Positions 56,930-64,000 of a stretch of DNA of 64,000 nt are shown here, piece by piece. Each line of letters starts with the position of its first letter. The first letter of the stretch is position 1. The notes beneath the pieces are model-generated. The model was not told the origin of the DNA and made no database searches. It worked only from the letters and a program-made list of their open reading frames with translations. Source of the stretch: Leptidea sinapis (taxonomy: Eukaryota; Arthropoda; Insecta; Lepidoptera; Pieridae); NCBI RefSeq assembly GCF_905404315.1, contig NC_066279.1, positions 74,501 through 138,500 on the forward strand, written 5' to 3'. The position numbers were made by a program, and so were the translations under genes.

Positions 56930-58281
56930 CCGATTATCCGAACTAATTGGGAGACGTGGGTGTTCGGAAAACCGGTATTTTCGGATAATCGAACTACCTA
57001 TTGTATATTGATTCAGCCATACATATTTACGTACATACTGTAAATGAAAACCATATTACATTTTACATTATATCTTTAATGACAAATAGGAAATAAACAA
57101 AAAAAAGTGCAGACAATCTTGTAGTAAAACTTGTCTTTACTTATTACAAAATAAACGCTTAAAAAAATCTTGAATCTTCGTCTGCCGAAGCAAACCTACC
57201 CGCTTACGAGCGGCTAGATCACGTACTTTTTTGAGAACAGATATTTGATACTGGTCGCTCTCAAACCTGTGTTTCAAACCAGCGCAAGGCAATATCTAAG
57301 CAAGTAAACGCTTCAGAAGCAATATGTTTTCATCTTCATTATCTGAACTTGTAGTTGATGTGGTGCTAGCGGTGGCGTCAGCCTTATTGGTCATATGGTC
57401 TAAAATTTCGCTATCCTGCATAATTTGGTACCCGGGATCTTCATCGTCGTCTCTTCATCTTCATTTCAGGACACTTGTATTGAGATATTCCCAATACAAG
57501 TGTCCTAAGGCAACTTACTGGGAAGTCTCAACCACTAAAAAATGTATATGTAATCTTTGAAATAAACGAAATTTATTTATTATTATTTATTATTTCAGAC
57601 TTATCTTCCTGATTCTCATTTACACATCCATTTTGAGGATTTTCCCCTATACCCAAAACTTTATTCCACGCTTTTTTCAAGTTCTGTTCTTTTACACTGT
57701 CCCATGCTGCTCCGATCATATAGGACGCGTCTTTTAAATCAATCATTTTATGATTTCTTATCAGGCTTTCTTCTCCATCCTCTTCTTTTTCCAAAAGTAA
57801 CTTACGTAACAATTATTTTCTATAATACCGTTTGAAAGTCTCAATAACGCCTTGATCCATGGGCTGTAATAATGAAGTCATGTTAGGTGGAAGAAACATG
57901 ACTTTTATAAACTCGTCTTTTTCATTTAAGATGTCACATGATGGATGAGTTGGGGCGTTATCAAGAAGCAACAATGTTTTCTCTCTTTTACCATTTTTTT
58001 ATTGGTGGGCTTTTACAGAGGGTATAAAAGTTTCTATAAACCATTCCACGAAAATTGTACTATCCATCCAAGCACTCTTTTGCGAAGTATAAACGATAGA
58101 CATGGCAGACATATTAACGTGCTTGAAACAACGTGGTTTCTTACTTTTACCAATTACAAGCATGGGCAATCGGTGGCTGCCAGTAGCATTAGCGCATGCT
58201 AAGGCAGTGATCCGCGCGTTACTACTGTTCTTATAAGCGGTCGTTCGGTTGAGCGACGTTCGGATAATCGACGCTCCACTG
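56930..58281 (-). mobile_element. Tigger/pogo-like DNA transposon
   Basis: 1352 bp bounded by inverted CAGT(A/G)GAGCG(C/T)CGATTATCC ends and TA on each side (56928-56929, 58282-58283). The minus strand carries decayed DDE_1 transposase. Confidence 0.82.
57573..58200 (-). pseudogene. Tigger/pogo-like transposase, decayed
   Basis: Minus-strand fragments: TLLLLDNAPTHPS (DDE_1 second Asp motif), PPNMTSLLQPMDQGVIETFK RYYRK, a stop, then LRKLLLEKEEDGEE and KDASYMIGAAWDSVKEQNLK KAWNKVLG. The order and motifs match the C-terminal two-thirds of a Tigger/Jerky-type transposase. The DNA-binding N-terminus is lost, and the element is internally deleted. Confidence 0.8.
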
Positions 58282-58283
58282 TA

Positions 58284-58652
58284 GTTTTTATTATACCATT
58301 GTTTTTAATGGCTCTCAAGCCATGAAATGTTATATAAACCATAATTCAATTCTAAGCAATGTTGGCACGCCTACAAAAGGTTACAATATAGGATTCATTA
58401 CTTCAACCTCACAAAGGTTACTAGGCATGCTCCGAGCGATGGTTTGAATAATAAATTGATTGACTACAATATGAGTTTTTGTAAATTTAATTACGTTTCA
58501 CTGTTCCCTACCAGAAATAATAACCAACGGATTTCTAATAGTAGAAAGTTTTAGTAAAACATAAAATTTTGATATATTAATTTGCGTTATTAACATATTA
58601 TACATTTTTAACAATTCTTTTGAAATTCGTAACAATTTGTTTTGTACGTTTT
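58284..58652. other. unassigned
   Basis: No feature recognised. Confidence 0.3.
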
Positions 58653-58980
58653 CTAGTATGTGCCAGTATAGTTTTTACAACAACATTGTTGTAAAAACAT
58701 ATACATACATGTTAACATTATGATTAACACAGTTTCTAGTAAATTCTCTACATAAATTATCAAGACTATATTGAGAGCAACAGTTAAAATGTTTATTTCT
58801 TTAAATTTTTCTCTTAGTGATTCTCTAGACCCTAGGTTTAAATAGCAGAAATAGCTGTCTTCTGCAGCACATAGATGCATGGATATAAATATTGGCTGCA
58901 CTGCCCCATAATAATATTGTTGCGTAGCAACCCTTCGAAGTATGTGACGAGAGTTGTCAAACTTCAAGACATTGTTAATT
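58653..58980 (-). pseudogene. LINE family C RT C-terminal remnant
   Basis: Minus strand: FDNSRHILRRVATQQYYYGA, then LNLGSRESLREKFKEINILT V, parallel to 44200-44340. Confidence 0.6.
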
Positions 58981-58994
58981 TCAACAGCTCCGTC

Positions 58995-59062
58995 AGCATT
59001 ACTCGTAGCTCAGTGGAACTACTTTAGACGCTGTAGACCCGGGTTCGATACACCTACCAGTG
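58995..59062 (+). repeat. tRNA-like fragment
   Basis: gtagctcagtggaactactt (A-box like) and cccgggttcgatacacctac (B-box like) are spaced as in a tRNA, but the arms do not pair fully. It may be a SINE head next to the LTR element. Confidence 0.3.
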
Positions 59063-59146
59063 TATGGATTTTTTTGGGTTTTGTGAAGTTAAAGGAAATT
59101 TCTAGTTAGTTCAGGATCAAATCGAACAGAAAAAAAGGATGGAAAA

Positions 59147-59526
59147 TGTGTAAGCAGGATAAAAATAGTTAAAAGAATTTTCTAGTACAATTTAAATTTA
59201 AAGATGGAATGGGAGAATCATTTTGAAAATAGAACGGATCCGGGGGTATATAAGCCGTACTTAGCGTGGCCTACGGCAGTTCTAGTTCTGACTCGAAAGT
59301 GTAAAGAAGAAGAAAAGAAGAAGTAGTGAAAAGTGGAAGTGTTCCAAGAGGAAGAAGATAGAAGAGACTTAGTGTTCGGTGCGGTGTGACGCGTTGAAGG
59401 TACCACCGCCCACAAGAGGAACAGCGGCAGACCGGCGAAGTGCAAGTTCAGAAAAAGTGAACGCAAATAAAGACTCGTTCCTATAAGCGGAGTATTATTT
59501 CCAATCCCTGACCCACTCCCGTGTCA
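59147..59526 (+). mobile_element. 5' LTR of a Ty3/Gypsy retrotransposon
   Basis: Begins TGTGTAAG and ends GTGTCA two bases before a tRNA primer site. Contains TATATAAG at about 59237 and AATAAA at 59466-59471, so U3-R-U5 order is plausible. The 5' boundary is not confirmed because the 3' LTR lies beyond the window. Confidence 0.7.
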
Positions 59527-59528
59527 AT

Positions 59529-59545
59529 TGGTGTCAGAAGTGGGA
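59529..59545 (+). promoter_or_regulatory. primer-binding site, tRNA-Leu type
   Basis: TGGTGTCAGAAGTGGGA is complementary to the 3' end expected of a tRNA-Leu (TCCCACTTCTGACACCA). It lies between the LTR and the first gag ATG. Confidence 0.8.
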
Positions 59546-59553
59546 TTGGAAAG

Positions 59554-61026
59554 ATGCCATTAGTGCCCAGGAACGAGAAGGGAGTGACCACGCGAGCGGG
59601 AGCAGCTGCAGCGGCAGAGGACGAGTCACAACAAGCATACGGCTCTGGACTCAGTGCGACCGTGTCAGCACTGCAGGCTCCTGCCGTAGACATCAACGCG
59701 CTCATGCAGCAGATGGCCGCCATGATGCAAGAGCAAGTGCACCGACAGGAGGAGCAGCTGCGGAGCTTGCAAGAGGAACAAGCGCGCCGACAGGAGGAGC
59801 AGCTGCGGAGCTTGAAAGAGGAACAAGCGCGGCGACAGGAGGAGCAAGCGCGCCGACAGGAGGAGCAGCTGCGGGGCTTGCAAGAGGAACAAGCGCGCCG
59901 ACAGGAGGAGCAAGCGCGCCGACAGGAAGAGCAAGCGCGCCGACAGGAGGAGCAAGTGCGCCGACAGGAGGAGCAGCTGCGGGGCTTGCAAGAGGAACAA
60001 GCGCTCCGACAGGAGGAGCAAGTGCGTCGACAGGAGGAGCAGCTGCGAGCCTTGCAGGAAGAGCAAGCACGTCGACAGGAGGAGCAGCTGCGAGGTTTGC
60101 ATGAAGGCCTCTCCCAGGAAATTTTATCAGTGGTGCAGAAAAACTCCGCCCGGATTGACGCTGTAGAAAAGGAGATCGCCAGGATTGACACTGTAGAAAA
60201 GGAGATCGCCCGGATTGACACTGTGGAAAGGAAGATGGGGGAGATGGAAGCAACTATTCATCAGCTCAATAGGAAGGCCGTGTGTGGGGATCCTTCAGCC
60301 AACCCAGGAGTCACCTGCGGAATCACATCGACCAGAAGTTTGAAAGTACCCCCCTACGACGGCAAGTCTTCCTGGGCCGCCTTCAAGCTTCTAATTGTAA
60401 TTAGAGACGGTCAGAAGAGCAAGTGGTTGGAGTGACCTAGAAGCACACTCTGCCCTCACACTAGCGCTCCGTGATGTCCGTGACTTTCCGTATTGGAAGC
60501 ACTCGGCGCTGGGAAGGAGGAAGTAACCTATACGGACCTTCTTAACGCGTTGGAGGCACGTTATGGCGATAAACACCTTGAGCATGTGTATCGGGCGCAG
60601 CTTAAGGACCGCAATCAAAGGGCCAACGAAACTCTGCAGCAGTGGTCCCTCGAAGCTGAGAAGCTAGTGCGTAAAGCATATCAGTCGTCACCAACTGCAA
60701 TAGAAGAAATGTTGCTCCAAGTGTTCATCGATGGAATACGGGACGCCGAAGTAAGAGCAGCCGTACGACTGAGTCATCATACTAGCTTGAAGGAAGCGGT
60801 GGCACATGCGTTGGAAGTGGAAGCAGTTCGTCACGATTCTCGGGGGTTGAGACTCCGCAAAATTGTACCAGCAGATTCCAGCCGAAGGCAAGCATATAGC
60901 CCAGTATGCTATGGGTGTGGGGAGCGAGGACACATTAGGAGCACTTGCCCCAGGCGTGAGAGCATAACGCAAGGCAGGAAGGATGCGGCGGTCTCAACAT
61001 CACCGCTGGAGCAGCAGGAAAACTAG
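59554..61026 (+). pseudogene. gag: gag of the Ty3/Gypsy element, frameshifted
   Basis: ATG at 59554 follows the primer site. The first frame (to 60435) has a long charged coiled coil built from a seven-residue unit like QARRQEE (about 59740-60100), then EIARIDTVEK repeats. After two frameshifts (near 60395 and 60490) a second frame, 60493-61026, gives a capsid-like region (EVTYTDLLNALEARYGDKHL) and one zinc knuckle CYGCGERGHIRSTC (CX2CX4HX4C) near 60910. Structural protein of the retroelement particle; broken here. Confidence 0.75.
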
Positions 61027-61040
61027 AAAAGGCCAGGGCA

Positions 61041-63038
61041 GTGGGGTGGGCGCTGGCTGGTAGAAGCAAAGCCCCAAGGATCTTCGTTAAGCAGACATGT
61101 GACGGAAACACTTTAGTTATAGAGGGTATGATAAATGGAAAATCTTGCCGTTTCACTTTGGATACGGGAGCCTCACGTACAGTCGTTAGCCAAAGAAGAC
61201 TAGAGAGCATCGGAAGACGACATATGCGAGAAAATGCAAACTTAACACTCACAACAGCTACCGGCCAGCGCATACCAGTCCAGGGAGAGAAGATCGTGGC
61301 CGTGAAAATCGGTAATACGTTGTACTGGCAAAAAGTGGTAATCGCAGATATCACAGATGACTGCATCATTGGGTTGGATTTTCTTCGAAATCATCAGTGT
61401 ACGATTAACATGAAACATGGTGTATTGAAGCATGGAGGTGAAGAAATTCCAATAAAAGGCGGAACTTTTGGGAAAGTGTTGTGCTTACGAGACACTACTT
61501 TAAATCCGAGATCGCAGACCCTAGTCCCGGTAGTCCTGCCAAGAGATGACAGAGAAAGACCTTGTAAATGCGTTTTAATAGAAAGAGAGACATCGGACAC
61601 GAAATGGATCCCAGCCAGGACTGCTGTGGGAAACTCCCAAATTGCGATGGTTCCCGTGTTTAATCCTCATGAGGACAAGCAAATCATTAGGAAAGGAACA
61701 GTGATAGGAGGTTGTGAGGAGATAGCTTGGTTAAGAAAGTGTGAAGAAGGGAGGAAGACCGTAGCTGCAAGCCAGGATGTGAACATACAGAAACTTCTGG
61801 ATGGCTGTAAGGACAATCTTACCAAGCTACAGTTAATAAAAGCGAGAAATTTCCTGCTACGCTACGCCGAGATGTTCTCGAAGAACGACGGGGACATCGG
61901 AAGAACTGGTTTGGTGAAACACAAGATCGACACAGGAGACACTGTTCCGATAAGGCAAAGACCAAGACGTATTCCGTTTGCACGTGAACAAGAAGTGGAA
62001 GACATGATTCGGGATATGAAAGAAAATGGTGTGATAGAACCGTCATCGAGTCCATGGTGTTCTCCAGTGGTTCTGGTGAAGAAGAAGGATGGATCAACTA
62101 GATTTTGTGTGGACTATCGGCGTTTGAACGATGTAACTAAGAAAGACAGTTATCCATTGCCAAGAATCGATGACACATTAGATTCACTTTGTGGCATGAC
62201 GCGGTTCTCTACTCTTGATTTGAAAAGTGGCTACTGGCAAGTCGACCCTAAAGACAAGGAGAAGACGGCTTTTTCAACCGGAAAAGGGTTATGGCAGTTC
62301 AAAACAATGCCCTTCGGATTATGCAACGCCCCAGCTACTTTCGAAAGGTTGATGGAGCATGTGCTGGCAGGTATGTTGGGAGAAACCTGCCTTGTCTACT
62401 TGGATGACATAATCATTATGGGACGAAGTTTTGAAGATCATCTTAAGAAGCTCGAAAAAGTCTTCACAAAACTGCAGGGTGCCAACTTGAAGTTGAGTCC
62501 AAAGAAATGTTCCTTCTTTCAACGTCAGGTGAATTACTTGGGGCACGTTATCTCGGAGCAAGGCGTTGCGACGGATCCTGCCAAGATAAGTGCTGTCAAA
62601 GACTGGCCGACGCCGACAGAAAAGACACATGTGAGAGCATTTCTAGGACTATGCTCTTATTATCGACGCTTTGTGAAAGGGTTTTCCGATGTTGCTAAGC
62701 CCTTACATCGACTGACGGAGGAGAAAAGAGCCTTTTCCTGGGATGAAGAATGCGAACAAGCTTTCTTAGAGTTGAAGAAAAGACTATGTGAATCACCTAT
62801 CCTCGGATATCCTGACACAGAGGGAAGATTCATAGTGGATGCTGATGCTAGCAACACTGGAATTGGTGGAGTACTATCTCAGAAGAGAGGAGATCAAGAA
62901 GTTGTAATTGCATACTTTAGCAAATCTTTATCAAAGCCGGAGAGAAACTACTGTGTAACTCGTAGGGAGTTACTGGCCGTGGTGAAGACATTAGAACATT
63001 TCAAAAAGCACCCAACAAGGGTCGCAAATTCCTCGTAA
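61041..63038 (+). CDS. pol: pol of the Ty3/Gypsy element: protease, RT and most of RNase H
   Basis: Open for 665 codons. Aspartic protease DTGASRTVVS near 61160; RT with FCVDYRRLNDVTKKDSYPLP, LDLKSGYWQVDPKDKEKTAF, MPFGLCNAPATFERLM and the catalytic YLDDIII near 62397; RNase H with VDADASNTGIGGVLSQ near 62835. The frame is lost close to 63010, inside RNase H. The order PR-RT-RH-IN (integrase follows) is that of Ty3/Gypsy, not Copia. No start codon is required near 61041, since pol is normally expressed as a fusion. Confidence 0.85.
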   Translation: MGWALAGRSKAPRIFVKQTCDGNTLVIEGMINGKSCRFTLDTGASRTVVSQRRLESIGRRHMRENANLTLTTATGQRIPVQGEKIVAVKIGNTLYWQKVVIADITDDCIIGLDFLRNHQCTINMKHGVLKHGGEEIPIKGGTFGKVLCLRDTTLNPRSQTLVPVVLPRDDRERPCKCVLIERETSDTKWIPARTAVGNSQIAMVPVFNPHEDKQIIRKGTVIGGCEEIAWLRKCEEGRKTVAASQDVNIQKLLDGCKDNLTKLQLIKARNFLLRYAEMFSKNDGDIGRTGLVKHKIDTGDTVPIRQRPRRIPFAREQEVEDMIRDMKENGVIEPSSSPWCSPVVLVKKKDGSTRFCVDYRRLNDVTKKDSYPLPRIDDTLDSLCGMTRFSTLDLKSGYWQVDPKDKEKTAFSTGKGLWQFKTMPFGLCNAPATFERLMEHVLAGMLGETCLVYLDDIIIMGRSFEDHLKKLEKVFTKLQGANLKLSPKKCSFFQRQVNYLGHVISEQGVATDPAKISAVKDWPTPTEKTHVRAFLGLCSYYRRFVKGFSDVAKPLHRLTEEKRAFSWDEECEQAFLELKKRLCESPILGYPDTEGRFIVDADASNTGIGGVLSQKRGDQEVVIAYFSKSLSKPERNYCVTRRELLAVVKTLEHFKKHPTRVANSS

Positions 63039-64000
63039 GGACTGATCATGCCGCCTTGAAGTGGTTACTAGAATTCAAGAATCCGGAAGGACAAGTGGCC
63101 AGATGGATTGAGCAACTTCAAGAGTATGACTTTGAAATCGAGCATCGAGGAGGAAAAAGTCATGGAAATGCAGATGCGTTATCTAGAAGACCTTGTCCGA
63201 TGGAATGCAAACATTGCATTCGTCAGGAGGAGAAAGAGAATTTTATGATCCGGCTGATCAGAACAGATTCGATCGACGAGAACTGGAGCAACGATGCAAT
63301 GAGGAGAGCTCAGGAAAATGATAAGGATCTTCAACTACTTTTACATTGGCAGCAAGTGGATCACTTAAACCAAAATGGTCTGAAGTGGCTAGACACAGTA
63401 CGGCTACCAAGAGTCTCTGGGCACAATGGAACAGTTTGGTGATGCATGACGGGTTGCTCTGCCGTAAATGGGAAACCCCGCAAGGAAAGGATTGCCATCT
63501 GCAACTGGTCGTTCCCAGGGAGAAGGTGAACGAGATCCTGAGAGCTTATCACGATGGTTCTTCAGGTGGACATTTGGGAATAAGAAGAACTCTCACAAAA
63601 ATTAAAGAAAGAATGCAAGAGTTGTGCTGCTGTCAAAGGACCTCAGACCAGAAGCAGAGGAGCTATGAAATTGTACAATGTTGGGGCTCCGTGGGAAAAA
63701 GTAGCTCTGGATATGGCCAGACCGTTCCCAGTCACCAAATCTGGAAACCGTTACATAATGGTGGTGATGGATTATTTCACGAAGTGGCCGGAAGCATTTG
63801 CTCTACCGAATCAAGAAGCAATTACCGTTGCGACGAAGCTGGTGAATGAAGTTTTCTGCAGATTCGGTGTGCCTTTAGAGTTGCACAGTGACCAAGGGCG
63901 GAACTTCGAATCACAAGTATTTCAAGAAGTTTGCAAGATCTTGGGAATCCATAAGACCAGAACTACGCCATATCATCCACAGTCGGACGGGAGGGTGGAG
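63010..64000 (+). pseudogene. pol: pol continued: RNase H end and integrase, frameshifted, cut by window end
   Basis: Three frames carry successive parts: TDHAALKWLLEFKNPEGQVA then GKSHGNADALSRRPC (RNase H/tether, to 63442), then VMHDGLLCRKWE and HDGSSGGHLGIRRTL (integrase zinc-binding region, to about 63620), then from 63622 VALDMARPFPV, MVVMDYFTKWPEAFALP, LHSDQGRNFES and TPYHPQSDGRVE (catalytic core with D, D and E) to the window edge. At least three frameshifts make it non-functional. Confidence 0.8.

Noticed and set aside
57324..57560. Plus-strand 78-codon frame in the Tigger element
   Set aside because: Opposite to the recognisable transposase; probably chance.
59481..60253. Long antisense open frames (Ser/Cys-rich and Leu-rich) opposite gag
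   Set aside because: They are the reverse strand of the 21-nt coiled-coil repeat; the codon pattern and homology support the sense gag frame only.

Overview
This is a stretch of AT-rich insect nuclear DNA, most likely lepidopteran. The inference rests on spliced genes with GT-AG introns and on dense interspersed repeats of types I associate with moths and butterflies: jockey/CR1-like LINEs ending in a short A-tract, RTE 3' ends, tRNA-derived SINEs, Helitron-like termini and TTA-flanked MITEs. No bacterial-type operons, CRISPR arrays or rRNA genes were seen. Two host genes could be reconstructed by eye. All other coding potential belongs to mobile elements.

Host gene 1 (+ strand, about 1853-10755) is the 3' part of a NYN/PIN-like endoribonuclease of the N4BP1/KHNYN/Regnase family. 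Four exons (1853-2028, 4491-4592, 5581-5700, 10536-10755) join in phase and carry the acidic catalytic motifs. Its last intron holds a 2.8-kb LINE, a SINE and other repeats.

Host gene 2 (- strand, about 20336 to at least 56483) resembles the centrosome and spindle pole-associated protein CSPP1. Ten exons are proposed, from 56349-56483 (most 5' seen) to the terminal exon 20336-21148. Exon phases agree at most junctions, but one junction (26371 to 25390) does not, so a small exon is probably missing. The intron between 36417 and 56349 is about 20 kb and consists largely of transposon debris.

Mobile elements: one LINE family (family A) appears at least 13 times, with three long copies (6125-8935 +, 38272-40335 -, 51482-54145 -). 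A second LINE lies at 16110-17340 (-), and a third family (C) at 44164-44837, 46191-46640 and 58653-58980. RTE 3' fragments lie at 25630-26035 and 48116-48225. A poly(A)-tailed, hairpin-bearing repeat ('SR' below) occurs at 11 loci, two of them split by later insertions. DNA elements include a Tigger/pogo-like element bounded by TA (56930-58281), several TIR elements flanked by TTA, and a MITE carrying the start of a THAP-type zinc finger. From 59147 to the window end lies the 5' LTR, tRNA-Leu primer site, gag and most of pol of a frameshifted Ty3/Gypsy retrotransposon.

The most interesting signal is a pair of hammerhead-ribozyme-like motifs in direct orientation (45787-45837 and 47448-47498), 1.66 kb apart, of the kind known from Penelope-like elements and retrozymes. 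The first keeps every core nucleotide. The second has lost the catalytic G12.
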